Positions 1 to 8,323 of a stretch of 64,000 bases of DNA are shown piece by piece. How positions within the stretch are numbered: position 1 is the first letter of the stretch; every line of letters begins with the position of its first letter. The translations under genes and the position numbers were made by a program. The stretch comes from Streptomyces hilarionis (GTDB lineage Bacteria > Actinomycetota > Actinomycetes > Streptomycetales > Streptomycetaceae). The stretch covers positions 45,399-109,398 of the forward strand of contig NZ_JAHHIT010000041.1 in NCBI RefSeq assembly GCF_024539675.1. The letters are read 5' to 3'. The notes under the pieces were generated by a model. It did not search any database and was not told the origin of the DNA. It was given only the letters and a program-made list of their open reading frames with translations.

Positions 1-120
1 GCCCGCGCGATCCGCGGGCTGCGCACCTGGGTCACCGACGAGTTCGAGCACGACGGCGTCCGGGCCGGCGGCCCGCGCGTCCTGGACCGCCTGCTCGCCC
101 TGTCCCGTGACGAGGTGTGA
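1..120 (+). CDS. C-terminal end of an unidentified protein (partial)
   Basis: The window opens inside a gene. Frame 1 reads 39 residues, beginning ARAIRGLRTW and ending SRDEV, then a TGA at 118-120. The fragment looks helical and charged and contains no motif I can assign to a family. It is followed 28 bases later by a gene on the same strand with its own promoter box, so it probably ends the previous transcription unit. Function unknown. Confidence 0.6.
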   Translation, partial: ARAIRGLRTWVTDEFEHDGVRAGGPRVLDRLLALSRDEV

Positions 121-136
121 CGCGGCGGTCACCCGA

Positions 137-142
137 TAGTCT
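137..142 (+). promoter_or_regulatory. -10 box of a leaderless promoter
   Basis: TAGTCT lies exactly 6 bases before the ATG at 149, with no Shine-Dalgarno sequence in between. This spacing fits a transcript that starts at or next to the start codon. No clear -35 hexamer is seen, which is common for Streptomyces vegetative promoters. Confidence 0.45.
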
Positions 143-148
143 GCGGGC

Positions 149-892
149 ATGACCGAGCCGACGACCCCCCAGCTCCAGCCCATGCCCGAGGACTGGCAGC
201 GCGCCCTGGCCGTGGTGGCGCACCCGGACGACCTGGAGTACGGGTGCGCCGCGGCGATCGCCGGCTGGACCGACGCGGGCCGCGAGATCGGCTATGTGCT
301 GGCCACGCGCGGTGAGGCGGGCATCGACACGCTCGCGCCCGCCGAGTGCGGCCCGCTGCGCGAGCGGGAGCAGCGCGCGAGCGCGGCCGTGGTGGGGGTC
401 TCGTCGGTCGAGTTCCTCGACCACCGCGACGGCGTCGTCGAGTACGGTCCGGCCCTGCGCCGCGACATCGCGGCCGCCATCCGCCGGCACCGCCCCGAGC
501 TCGTGATCACGCTCAACCACCGCGACACCTGGGGCGGAGTCGCCTGGAACACCCCCGACCACGTCGCCGTCGGCCGTGCCGTCCTGGACGCGGCCGGGGA
601 CGCCGGCAACCGCTGGATCTTCCCCGAACTCGCGGAGCGGGGTCTGCGGCCCTGGGACGGGGTGCGCTGGGTCGCCGTGGCCGGATCCTCGACGCCCACC
701 CACGCCGTCGACGCGTCGGCCGGTCTGGAGCGTGCGGTGGCCTCGCTGCTCGAACACCGCGCCTACCTCGAGGCCCTGACCGACGAGGCGCCCGAGGCCT
801 ACGCGCGGGGGTTCCTGACGGGCACGACGACGGCGGCGGGGGAGCGGTTCGGCGGCCGGCCCGCCGTCGCCTTCGAGCTGTTCAACCGGTAG
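149..892 (+). CDS. PIG-L family deacetylase (LmbE-like)
   Basis: A 247-residue protein with the AHPDD signature at residues 24-28, followed by LEYG, and a later TPDH segment. Together these supply the zinc ligands and catalytic Asp of the PIG-L/LmbE N-acetyl-sugar deacetylase fold. Family members remove N-acetyl groups from sugars or aminoglycosides (MshB in mycothiol synthesis) or hydrolyse mycothiol S-conjugates (Mca). The protein is shorter than MshB or Mca, so I do not equate it with either. It is probably cytoplasmic: no signal peptide or membrane segment is visible. It appears to be leaderless and monocistronic. The substrate is unknown. Confidence 0.85.
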   Translation: MTEPTTPQLQPMPEDWQRALAVVAHPDDLEYGCAAAIAGWTDAGREIGYVLATRGEAGIDTLAPAECGPLREREQRASAAVVGVSSVEFLDHRDGVVEYGPALRRDIAAAIRRHRPELVITLNHRDTWGGVAWNTPDHVAVGRAVLDAAGDAGNRWIFPELAERGLRPWDGVRWVAVAGSSTPTHAVDASAGLERAVASLLEHRAYLEALTDEAPEAYARGFLTGTTTAAGERFGGRPAVAFELFNR

Positions 893-905
893 TCGGGCAG
901 GTCAG

Positions 906-911
906 TAGGCT
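906..911 (+). promoter_or_regulatory. -10 box of a leaderless promoter
   Basis: TAGGCT is followed by 6 bases and then the ATG at 918, the same architecture as the promoter at 137-142. No ribosome binding site is present. Confidence 0.45.
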
Positions 912-917
912 GGCGGC

Positions 918-1748
918 ATGCAAGAAGACACGGTGGACCGGGCCGACCTGCGCGGCGACTGCGAGAACTGCTTCGGACTGTGCTGCGTGGCCCTGCCCTT
1001 CGCCCGCTCCGCGGACTTCGCGATCGACAAGCCCGCCGGCAAGGCGTGCCCGAACCTGGGCGCGGACCACCGCTGCGGCATCCACGCGCGACTGCGGGAG
1101 TCCGGCTTCACCGGCTGCACCGTCTACGACTGCTTCGGCGCCGGGCAGAAGGTCTCCCAGGTCACCTTCGGCGGCCGGGACCGGGCCACGGCCCCGCGCG
1201 AGGAGGCCCGGCGCATGGCCGAGGCGTTCCCGGTGGTCCGCCAGCTCCACGAACTGCTGTGGTACCTCACCGAGGCGCTCGCCCTCCCCGCCGCCCGCCC
1301 GGTCCACGGCGAGCTGCGCCGGCTCCTCGACCGCACCGACGCCCTCACCCGGCTCTCCCCGGACGACCTGGCCGGGCTCGACGTGCCCGCCCACCGCGGG
1401 GCCGTCAACGCGCTGCTGCTGAGGACCAGCGAACTGGTCCGCTCCGGCGTTCCCGGGCGCAGGAAGGAGCGGCGGGGCGCCGACCTGGTGGGAGCCCGGC
1501 TCAAGGGCGCCGACCTGCGGGGGGCGAACCTCCGCGGCGCCCTTCTGATCGCCGCCGACCTCACGGGCGCGGACCTGCGCCGAGCCGATCTGATCGGCGC
1601 CGACCTGCGCGACACCGATCTGACGGACGCCGATCTGACCGGCGCGTTCTTCCTGACCCAGCCGCAGCTGAACGCGGCCCGGGGGAGCGCGGGCACCCGC
1701 CTGCCGGAGTCAGTCGCCCGCCCCGCGCACTGGACAGCCGGGCGCTGA
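918..1748 (+). CDS. Cys-rich pentapeptide-repeat protein
   Basis: A 276-residue protein in two parts. Residues 1-75 carry a cysteine cluster (Cys15, 18, 22, 23 and further Cys before residue 75) in a CxxCxxxCC context that recalls YkgJ-type metal-cluster proteins. Residues about 186-250 are pentapeptide repeats of the A(D/N)LxG type (ADLRG, ANLRG, ADLTG), which fold as a right-handed quadrilateral beta-helix. Some repeat proteins mimic DNA and protect gyrase, but nothing here shows that role. The 3' end overlaps the convergent P450 gene by 39 bases, so the two transcripts are antisense at their ends. Actual function unknown. Confidence 0.8.
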   Translation: MQEDTVDRADLRGDCENCFGLCCVALPFARSADFAIDKPAGKACPNLGADHRCGIHARLRESGFTGCTVYDCFGAGQKVSQVTFGGRDRATAPREEARRMAEAFPVVRQLHELLWYLTEALALPAARPVHGELRRLLDRTDALTRLSPDDLAGLDVPAHRGAVNALLLRTSELVRSGVPGRRKERRGADLVGARLKGADLRGANLRGALLIAADLTGADLRRADLIGADLRDTDLTDADLTGAFFLTQPQLNAARGSAGTRLPESVARPAHWTAGR

Positions 1749-3464
1749 GCCCGGCGTCCGGGGCTCCTCGCGCCCCTGCCGGCCCGGGCGGTCCGAGGGA
1801 CCGCCGACCGGGTCACCGAGCGGGTCGCCGACCGGATCGCCGGTCGGGGAGCCGGCGGGGCCGCCGGCGCGGTCGTCGGCAGGGCTGCCGGACGGCGTCC
1901 GCGCGCGCCGCTCCAGACGCATCCGCAGGCCTTCCGGCATCAGCGTCAGCCGTTCCGTGACCCGCAGCCGGTAGGCGGGGTCCGGCCGCAGTTCGTAGCG
2001 GCGCAGCAGCAGCCCCAGCACCAGCACGGCCTCGTGCAGCGCGAACTGCCGTCCGATGCAGGCCCGGGCGCCGGTGCCGAACGGCTTGTACGTGTGCGGG
2101 GCCCGCGCGCGCACGGCCCGGGCGTCGAAGCGGTCGGGGTCGAAACGCTCCGCGTCGGGCCCCCACACCTGCGGGTCGCGGTGCAGCATGGAGGTGAGGA
2201 CCAGCGCCCAGCCGCCGCGCCGCACCGGGTGCTCGCCCGCCAGCACGGTGTCCGCCCGGGCCTCGCGCGCGAAGGCCGGCGCCGTGGGCCACAGCCGCAG
2301 CGCCTCGTCGAGCACCCGGCGCACGAGGCGCAGCTTCGCGACCTGCTCGTAGCCGGGCACGGCGGCGTCCCCCCACACCCGGTCCACCTCGGCACGGGCC
2401 CGGGCCGCGAGGTCCGGGTCGAGGGAGAGGTAGTGCAGGGCGAACGAGAGGGCGCCCGAGGTCGTCTCGTGACCGGCCACCAGGAAGGTGACGACCTGGC
2501 GGCGCACGTTGAGCGCCGACAGCCGTTCGCCCGTCGAGGGGTGGGCGGTGTCGAGCATCCGGTCGAGCAGATCGCCCTGGCCGCCGCCCGCCGAACGGCG
2601 CGCCCGCACCAGATCGTCGACCGTGCGGTTGAGGAAGGCGATGTCGGCCTCGTTGCGGCGCGTGGCCCGCCGCAACAACGCGGGGGAGGGCACGGTGTTC
2701 AGGCGCTGCGCGTAGGTGAGGGTGCCCACCATCGCGGTGACGAACGGGTGCGGGCGGGCGCGTTCGAAGGAGCCGAAGTCGTGCCCGAAGCCGGTGCGCG
2801 CGATCGTCTCCAGCGTCAGTTTGGTCATGTCGCCGGGGACGTCCACCGCCCGGCCCGCGGCGAGTTCCGCGTCCCAGTGGCCGGTGAGCCGCTCCGCCAC
2901 GTCGAGCATCATCGGGTGGTAGGCGGCCATGGCCTCCCGGCTGAAGCCCGGGGCCAGCACGTCGTGCGCCAACTGCCAGTTGGGCTCGTGGTTGTACGCC
3001 GTGAACAGCGCGTCGCCGACGACCGGACGCAGGTTGGCGATGCCCAGTCCCACGTGCTTGGCGAACCGCGTCTCGTCCGCCATGTCGGCGGCCAGTTGCG
3101 CGCCTCCGACGAACACGAACTCCCGGTTGAACACCTTGCGGCGGAAGATCGGCCCGAGCTCCGCGGCGTACCGCAGGGAGTCCTGCACGGGCGTGTGCCG
3201 GCTCGCGCCCAGGAGGTCGCCGAGCAGGGGGATCCGGTACGGCGGATGGGGTATGCGCCCCAGCTCGGGCCAGCCGAGCTCCGCGCTGCGGAAGCCCTTC
3301 GGCAGGGCGTCCGCGGGCGCCGCCCCGCCCACGGGGGTCGGCCGCGGAGCCGCCGTGCCGGGCGAGGACGCCGTTCCCGGCGGGACCACCGCCGCGCCCG
3401 CCGGCCCCGTGCTCCCAACCGGTCCCGCATGCCCGGCCGTGCCCGTCGTCCCCGTCTCCGCCAT
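1710..3464 (-). CDS. CYP102-like cytochrome P450, heme domain only
   Basis: A 584-residue protein whose core (residues about 60-520) resembles the heme domain of P450 BM3 (CYP102). It has the PVQ N-terminal strand, the FTAYNHEPNW segment, the I-helix AGHETTSG, the helix-K ALRLWP region and the heme loop FGTGARACIG with the Cys ligand. The FMN/FAD reductase normally fused to CYP102 is missing. It is replaced by a Gly/Pro/Asp-rich tail with repeats such as GDPVGDPLGDPV, and the N-terminus is also low-complexity. The ATG at 3464 is chosen because AAGGGAGA precedes it at good spacing. It likely hydroxylates fatty acids or similar substrates but needs a separate redox partner. It is divergent from a TetR regulator, which is the likely controller. 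Confidence 0.85.
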   Translation of the reverse strand: MAETGTTGTAGHAGPVGSTGPAGAAVVPPGTASSPGTAAPRPTPVGGAAPADALPKGFRSAELGWPELGRIPHPPYRIPLLGDLLGASRHTPVQDSLRYAAELGPIFRRKVFNREFVFVGGAQLAADMADETRFAKHVGLGIANLRPVVGDALFTAYNHEPNWQLAHDVLAPGFSREAMAAYHPMMLDVAERLTGHWDAELAAGRAVDVPGDMTKLTLETIARTGFGHDFGSFERARPHPFVTAMVGTLTYAQRLNTVPSPALLRRATRRNEADIAFLNRTVDDLVRARRSAGGGQGDLLDRMLDTAHPSTGERLSALNVRRQVVTFLVAGHETTSGALSFALHYLSLDPDLAARARAEVDRVWGDAAVPGYEQVAKLRLVRRVLDEALRLWPTAPAFAREARADTVLAGEHPVRRGGWALVLTSMLHRDPQVWGPDAERFDPDRFDARAVRARAPHTYKPFGTGARACIGRQFALHEAVLVLGLLLRRYELRPDPAYRLRVTERLTLMPEGLRMRLERRARTPSGSPADDRAGGPAGSPTGDPVGDPLGDPVGGPSDRPGRQGREEPRTPGSAPGCPVRGAGD

Positions 3465-3493
3465 GACGCGATCTCCCTTGATGCAGCGGCAGG

Positions 3494-3518
3494 TTGAGCA
3501 TGTTGTACGTGGGTTCAA
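3494..3518. promoter_or_regulatory. Candidate TetR operator between divergent genes
   Basis: A 25-base imperfect dyad with outer arms TTGAGC and GGTTCAA sits midway in the 108-base gap between the P450 gene and the TetR gene. TetR repressors often bind such a dyad and control both directions. The symmetry is weak in the middle, so this is only a candidate. Confidence 0.3.
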
Positions 3519-3560
3519 TAACGCGCCTCAGTCTGGTGCCGCCGTCGAACCGCCGTCAAG

Positions 3561-3566
3561 TAAGGT
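3561..3566 (+). promoter_or_regulatory. -10 box of the TetR gene (leaderless)
   Basis: TAAGGT ends 6 bases before the ATG at 3573, matching the leaderless pattern seen repeatedly in this window. Confidence 0.4.
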
Positions 3567-3572
3567 GCGGCC

Positions 3573-4190
3573 ATGGCCGCGAAGCAGGGGGAGGGGCGCA
3601 CCCGGCGCCGGCTCGGCACCGCGGAGCGCAGGGAGCAGCTCCTGTCGGTCGGGGCGCGACTGTTCTCGGAGAGCCCGTACGACGACGTGTGGATCGAGCA
3701 GGTCGCCGAGATCGCCGGGGTCTCCCGCGGGTTGCTCTACCACTACTTCCCCACCAAGCGGGACTTCTTCGCGGCGGTCGTCGAGCGCGAGAGCGAGCGG
3801 ATGCTGCGCATGACGGCGGCGGTGCCCGGCGTCCCGGTGCGCGAACAGCTCGCGTCCGGCCTCGACGTCTACCTGGAGTACGTGGAGTCCCACGCGCACG
3901 GCTACCGGGCGTTCCACCGCGCGGACGCCGCCGGGGACCAGGCCGTGCGCAAGGTCTACCAGCGGGCGCTCGCGGCGCAGGAGCGGCAGATGCTGGCCGC
4001 CCTGGGCGCCGATCCCGAGTTCGGCCCGGTCTTCGAGGAGCGCCCCGACGTGCGGCTCGCGGTGCGCGGCTGGCTGGCGTTCACCACGGCGGTCTGCCTG
4101 GAGTGGCTGCGCGGATCGGAGCTGTCCCGCGAGCAGGTGCGGGAGTTGTGCGCCAGGGCGCTGCTGGGGGTCATCACGCCCGCGGGGTGA
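3573..4190 (+). CDS. TetR/AcrR family transcriptional regulator
   Basis: A 205-residue protein. Residues about 15-65 form the TetR DNA-binding domain: the helix-turn-helix reads IEQVAEIAGVSRGLLYHYF, followed by the typical PTKRDFF. Residues 75-200 form the helical ligand-binding and dimerisation domain, which is variable, so no ligand can be predicted. The gene is transcribed away from the CYP102-like P450 gene, an arrangement in which the regulator commonly represses the neighbouring enzyme and itself. In Bacillus a TetR-family regulator (BscR) controls CYP102 genes, which supports this link by analogy only. Confidence 0.9.
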   Translation: MAAKQGEGRTRRRLGTAERREQLLSVGARLFSESPYDDVWIEQVAEIAGVSRGLLYHYFPTKRDFFAAVVERESERMLRMTAAVPGVPVREQLASGLDVYLEYVESHAHGYRAFHRADAAGDQAVRKVYQRALAAQERQMLAALGADPEFGPVFEERPDVRLAVRGWLAFTTAVCLEWLRGSELSREQVRELCARALLGVITPAG

Positions 4191-4225
4191 TCCCCCCCCC
4201 GCGTCCCTTGTGGGGGGCGGTGTGG

Positions 4226-4269
4226 TTGGCGCGACCCCGGAACTCCGATAGGTTAGGCAAGCCTTACCT
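4226..4269 (+). promoter_or_regulatory. Iron-regulated promoter with DmdR/IdeR iron box
   Basis: TTGGCG (4226-4231) and TAGGTT (4249-4254) make a -35/-10 pair with a 17-base spacer. The -10 is covered by the near-palindrome AGGTTAGGCAAGCCTTACCT at 4250-4269, which matches the actinobacterial iron box (core TTAGGTTAGGCT followed by ACCTAA) recognised by DmdR1/IdeR/DtxR. Binding of the iron-loaded repressor here would block RNA polymerase, so the downstream gene should be expressed under iron limitation. Confidence 0.75.
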
Positions 4270-4283
4270 TAGGAGGAGTTCGG

Positions 4284-5009
4284 ATGGGTGACAGCCACAG
4301 CTGGGCCGCCGTGCCCGCCGCCGCCGAGCGGGCCCGCTCGGTCCTGGCCACCGCATGGTCCTGCGCGGTGACCGCGGACGGCGGACGCGAGGAGTTCGTC
4401 GGCGCCCACACCGTCGACGACGACGGCCGGGTGATCCTGCGCGTGCCCGAGGACAGCGCCCTGCTCACGGCGGCGCTCTGCGCGCCCCGCGGCGAGCCGT
4501 CCGCCGTGCTGGAGTTCGCCGACGTCGCGCCGGTCCCGGTTCGCCACCGGGTCCGCGCCCGGCTCTGGCTCGCCGGCTGGTTCACCCCCGAGGAGGACCG
4601 TCTCGCCTTCCGGTCCACCCGCGTGGTCCTCGCACCGCCCACCGGCGCGGTCGTCGTCGCCCTCGACGAGTTCGCGCAGGCCCGGCCCGATCCGCTCGCC
4701 GACGCCGAGGCCCACCTGCTCACCCATCTCGCCGACGCCCACCCGGACGCGGTGGAGCGGCTCACCCGGCTCGTCCCGCCGGACGGCCTGCACGGCGCCG
4801 TCCGCGTCCAGCCGCTCGCCGTGGACCGGCACGGGCTCACGTTGCGCGTCGAGCGCGCCCGCACCCACGGCGACGTACGGCTGCCCTTCCACGCCCCCGC
4901 CGACGACGTCGGCCGGCTCACCGAACGGATGCACGTCCTGCTCCGCCAGGCGGCCGCCGCGTCCTGTCCCCAGGCCCTACAGCGGCAGCGCGCAGACGGC
5001 GACGGGTGA
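4284..5009 (+). CDS. DUF2470-type protein under iron control
   Basis: A 241-residue soluble protein resembling the DUF2470 family. That fold matches the C-terminal part of HugZ-like heme-utilisation proteins and is found beside flavin-reductase-like split barrels. Residues 1-110 look like a split-barrel half (SWAAVPAAAERARSVLATAW, then a beta-rich stretch). Residues 130-235 hold the DUF2470 core, with LLTHLADAHPDAVERLTRL. The gene has a strong AGGAGGAG ribosome binding site and an iron box over its promoter, so a role in iron or heme acquisition is inferred. Its last 33 bases overlap the convergent lactonase gene. Confidence 0.7.
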   Translation: MGDSHSWAAVPAAAERARSVLATAWSCAVTADGGREEFVGAHTVDDDGRVILRVPEDSALLTAALCAPRGEPSAVLEFADVAPVPVRHRVRARLWLAGWFTPEEDRLAFRSTRVVLAPPTGAVVVALDEFAQARPDPLADAEAHLLTHLADAHPDAVERLTRLVPPDGLHGAVRVQPLAVDRHGLTLRVERARTHGDVRLPFHAPADDVGRLTERMHVLLRQAAAASCPQALQRQRADGDG

Positions 5010-6269
5010 GGCGAACGGCTCGCCCGCGACCCGCAGTCCGCCGTTCGAGCCGTCCACCCGGAACACGCTGACCGTGCCGGAGCGCTGGTCGGCGGCGAAC
5101 AGCAGCGCGCCGTCCGGCGACAGGGCGATCTGCCGCGGGAAGGCGCCCGCCACCGGCGTGGTGCCCAGCAGCCGCAGCCGGGCGCCCGCCGCCTCCACCG
5201 CGTACCGCGCGAGGGTGTCGTCGCCGCGGTTGGCGAGGAAGGCGTACGCGCCGTCCGGCGTGAGCGCCACCTGCGCCGGGTAGTTGGTCCCCGCCTTCGA
5301 GCCGGTGGACTGCGGCCGCCCGATCGTCAGCCGGCCGCTCGACGGCTCGTACGCGCACACCGCGACGGTGTCGTCCGCCTCGTTCGCCAGGTAGGCGTGC
5401 CGGCCGCCGGGGTGGAAGGTGAGGTGACGCGGACCGGCGCCCGTCCGGGTGTGCGCCTGGGCGACCTCGGTGAGGGCGCCCGTCCGCTCGTCCAGACGGT
5501 AGCTGTACACGGTGTCCGTGCCGAAGTCGACGGCCAGGACGTGTCCGCCGTCCGGAGCCGTGATGAACTGGTGCGCGTGCGGGCCCTGTTGGCCGGGCCG
5601 CGGCGCCGGGCGGGTGTGCCGGACCAGGTCGGCGCGTTCGCCGAGCGCGCCCGAGGCGTCGATCGGGTGGACGGCCACGGTGCCCGAGCCGAAGTCGGCG
5701 CTCAGCAGCCACCGCCCCCCAGGGTGGACCGACAGATGGCAGGTGGCGGCCCCGCCGGTGGCCCGGCTGCCCAGCACCGTGCCGTCGGACAGACGCACCG
5801 CGGTCACCGCGCCCCGCTCGCGTTCGTTCACCGCGTACAGGGTCGCGCCGTCCGGATGCACCGCGAGGTAGGAGGGGTCCGGCACCCCGGTGATCGTGCC
5901 CTTCGCGGTGATCCGCCCGGACGCGGTGTCGTACGAGGCGACGCCGATGCCCTTCCCGCCCCCCTCCGCGGACGTGTACGTGCCCAGGTACAGCGGGCGC
6001 GACCCGGACGGGGCCGGCGAGGCGTCGGACGGGGCCGTCGGGGCGGCGGACGACGAGGGCCGTTCAGGCGGCGCGCCCCGCCGGGCCTGCCCGGCGTCGG
6101 CCGGATCGCCGCCGTCGCCACCGCCGCAGCCGGCCAGCGCCGGCCCCGCGACCACGCCGCCGATCGCGCCGAGCGCCCCGACGAAACGGCGCCTCGTCCA
6201 CGGCGCCGCCGCCCCGCCCGCCGGCGGGCCGGGGGACCCCCGGCGCGCCGCTCCCGTCCCACTGTCCAT
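4977..6269 (-). CDS. Tat-exported lactonase-family lipoprotein
   Basis: A 430-residue protein. Its N-terminus carries a twin-arginine signal (TRRRF) and a hydrophobic stretch ending in the lipobox LAGC at about residues 45-48, so it is probably exported folded by Tat and lipid-anchored outside the membrane. The rest is the seven-bladed beta-propeller of the lactonase (YbhE/Pgl) family. Blade repeats such as LAVHPDGATLYAVNE, LSVHPGGRWLLSADF and LTFHPGGRHAYLANE recur about every 50-60 residues. The cytoplasmic relative YbhE hydrolyses 6-phosphogluconolactone; an exported lipoprotein is unlikely to do that, so the substrate is open. The end overlaps the DUF2470 gene by 33 bases. Confidence 0.8.
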   Translation of the reverse strand: MDSGTGAARRGSPGPPAGGAAAPWTRRRFVGALGAIGGVVAGPALAGCGGGDGGDPADAGQARRGAPPERPSSSAAPTAPSDASPAPSGSRPLYLGTYTSAEGGGKGIGVASYDTASGRITAKGTITGVPDPSYLAVHPDGATLYAVNERERGAVTAVRLSDGTVLGSRATGGAATCHLSVHPGGRWLLSADFGSGTVAVHPIDASGALGERADLVRHTRPAPRPGQQGPHAHQFITAPDGGHVLAVDFGTDTVYSYRLDERTGALTEVAQAHTRTGAGPRHLTFHPGGRHAYLANEADDTVAVCAYEPSSGRLTIGRPQSTGSKAGTNYPAQVALTPDGAYAFLANRGDDTLARYAVEAAGARLRLLGTTPVAGAFPRQIALSPDGALLFAADQRSGTVSVFRVDGSNGGLRVAGEPFASPVAVCALPL

Positions 6270-6415
6270 GCCCGCACCTCAGGTCCGTCGTCCGCCTCCA
6301 CCGTGACAGCCACCTTGACCCGGACCGACCGGCCGGCGCAAAAGCGCCCAACGACGACGGCCGGCCGGGGGGGGGCTCGCGGACGGGTGGAGGACGACCC
6401 GTGACGCCGCCCGCG

Positions 6416-7669
6416 TCATCCGGCGTGGCGCTGGGCGTCGGGCCGCTTACCGCGCGCGCGGCGCGACGCGCGCAGACGCTGCCTGAACCGGTACAGCCAC
6501 GGCCTGCGCTCGCGCTGCTCGTGGCTGTTGCGGTCCAGTTCCTCCAGGAGCCGGCGGGACCGGTGCTCGGTGTCCAGCTCGTCGAGGATGCGCGTGACCT
6601 CGGTCAGCACCGCGCCGTGCAGCTGCCACTGGCGGGCGTCGTGCTGGAGCTGCTCCAGCAACAGCTGCGCCAGCTTGTCGCGGGTGGTGGCGGCCTGGCG
6701 CAGCTCGGCGGTGAGCCGGGCCTCGGCGGCGTCCGCGTTCAGGCTGACGTGCGTGGTCACCAGCACCGCGAAGCTGACCACCGCGTCGGCCATCTCGGAC
6801 AGCACCTGCTCCACGACCTCGCCGGTCGCGGGCGGGAACAGCGGACGCGGCTCGCGCTCCTTGGCGAGGTCGGTGAGGGACCGGGCGAGCACCCGCAGCA
6901 CGACCGTGCAGATCTCCAGGGTGTCCAGACCGGTGCGCAGCACCACGCGGTGCAGCAGCCCCTCCCGGACGCGGGGGTTCAGCCGCAGGCTCTCCTCGGC
7001 CTGGCGCAGGGCCGCGTCCACCTCGACGATGTCGTGGTCCAGCCGCCGGGCCTCGTGCAGCCGTGCGGCCGCCTGCTCGACCGGGGTGCGGCCGGCGGCC
7101 TCCTCGCCGATGCGCAGCATCAGCTGGCGCAGCCGCCGGGCCAGCCCCTCGATCGACTCGCCGGCCTCCTCCACCCACACCGGCGGCGGCAGCAGGAGGT
7201 TGCAGCCGAGGCCGACGACCGCGCCGATCAGCGTCTCCACCACCCGTGCCCACGCCGTGTCGCCGACGGTGGTGACGCCCAGCACCAGCATGGCGCTGAT
7301 CGCCACCTCCGGGACGTACTCGTCGACCCGGACCAGATGGCCCACGCCCAGCGAGGCCACGATCAGCAGGCCAAGGCTCCACCAGGTCAGGCCGACCAGC
7401 AGGCTGAAGACGATGGCGACGACGACGCCGGCGACCACCGCGGTCACCCGGCGCACGCCGTTGGTGAGGGTCGCGTACAAGGTGACCTGGACGACCAGCA
7501 GCGCCGTCAGCGGCGCGGTGAGCGGCAGTGCCTCGGGGCTCAGCCGCAGCGCGATGACGTAGGCGACGGAGGCCGCGGCTGCCGACCGCAGGGCCTGGAC
7601 GACGACGGGTTCCCGATGGCGCCGCACCAGCCGCACGAGCGGCGCCGCACGCTGACGTACTTCTTGCAT
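6416..7669 (-). CDS. FUSC/ArAE-family inner membrane protein
   Basis: A membrane protein of about 417 residues with several hydrophobic helices in the first 170 residues (VAYVIALRL, LTALLVVQVTLYATL, VVAGVVVAIVFSLLVGL, LGLLIVASLGVGHL, LIGAVVGLGCNLLL). A long helical cytoplasmic part follows, containing RRLRQLMLRIGEEAAG. This is the architecture of the aromatic acid exporter (ArAE)/fusaric acid resistance family, here the short six-helix type seen in Streptomyces. The ATG at 7669 is chosen over a start 24 codons upstream because a GGGGAAGGGGA stretch precedes it and the extra residues are an arginine-rich string. The transported compound is unknown. Confidence 0.75.
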   Translation of the reverse strand: MQEVRQRAAPLVRLVRRHREPVVVQALRSAAAASVAYVIALRLSPEALPLTAPLTALLVVQVTLYATLTNGVRRVTAVVAGVVVAIVFSLLVGLTWWSLGLLIVASLGVGHLVRVDEYVPEVAISAMLVLGVTTVGDTAWARVVETLIGAVVGLGCNLLLPPPVWVEEAGESIEGLARRLRQLMLRIGEEAAGRTPVEQAAARLHEARRLDHDIVEVDAALRQAEESLRLNPRVREGLLHRVVLRTGLDTLEICTVVLRVLARSLTDLAKEREPRPLFPPATGEVVEQVLSEMADAVVSFAVLVTTHVSLNADAAEARLTAELRQAATTRDKLAQLLLEQLQHDARQWQLHGAVLTEVTRILDELDTEHRSRRLLEELDRNSHEQRERRPWLYRFRQRLRASRRARGKRPDAQRHAG

Positions 7670-7771
7670 TCCCAGACGCGTTCCCCTTCCCCGGCGGGCT
7701 CGAACGTCCCGTCCGCCCCGCGATGGACCGGACGGCCGCAAGGACCCCTGGCCGCCGTCGCCGGAGGCCCG

Positions 7772-8266
7772 TCAGGCGTACAGCCTGTCGATGAAGGCCG
7801 ACAGGTTGTCCGTGGCGCGGGCGATCTGCTCCTCCAGGGTGAGGCTCTCCTCGAAGCGGGCCCCCGGCTCCAGCGGCTTCCTGCCGCGCAGGTAGAGCGA
7901 GCAGGCCAGATCCGTGCACATGTACAGGCCGACCGAGTCGCCCTCCCGGCCGGCGGCGCCCGCCTTGCGCGCGGTCATCAGCGAGACGCCGCCACCGGGG
8001 TGGGTGGTCAGGCACAGCGAGCACATGCTGCGGTGCGTGAGCGCGCGCCGCGTGGACGCGAAGCGCAGGGCGACGCCCACCGGGGAGCCGTCGCGTTCGG
8101 CGACGAGACAGCTGCGGTCGGGTGCGCCGGGATCCCGCCAGCCGAGGAAGTCCAGGTCGGCCCAGGGCAGCCGGTCCAGGTCGCGCGGGACGGTCATCCG
8201 CGCGGCCTCCCCCTTGGAGCAGTTGACGAAGGAGCGGCGCAGGGAACGTTCGTCGAGCGGCTTCAC
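7772..8266 (-). CDS. FBP-domain treble-clef zinc-finger protein
   Basis: A 164-residue protein resembling the FBP (FusB-type, EF-G-binding) family of small actinobacterial proteins. Two cysteine pairs, CSLC at about residue 82 and CTDLAC at about residue 117, form the treble-clef zinc site. In Staphylococcus, FusB and FusC bind EF-G and rescue ribosomes stalled by fusidic acid; related proteins with only this finger are widespread in Streptomyces and uncharacterised. The GTG start at 8266 has AGGAGA at proper spacing. A striking cluster of CTAG palindromes lies 60-90 bases upstream. Confidence 0.75.
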   Translation of the reverse strand: MKPLDERSLRRSFVNCSKGEAARMTVPRDLDRLPWADLDFLGWRDPGAPDRSCLVAERDGSPVGVALRFASTRRALTHRSMCSLCLTTHPGGGVSLMTARKAGAAGREGDSVGLYMCTDLACSLYLRGRKPLEPGARFEESLTLEEQIARATDNLSAFIDRLYA

Positions 8267-8323
8267 GGGTCTCTCCTGAGGACGGGCGCGTGCGACGTGG
8301 GGACCGAAGCGATCGGACCCACA

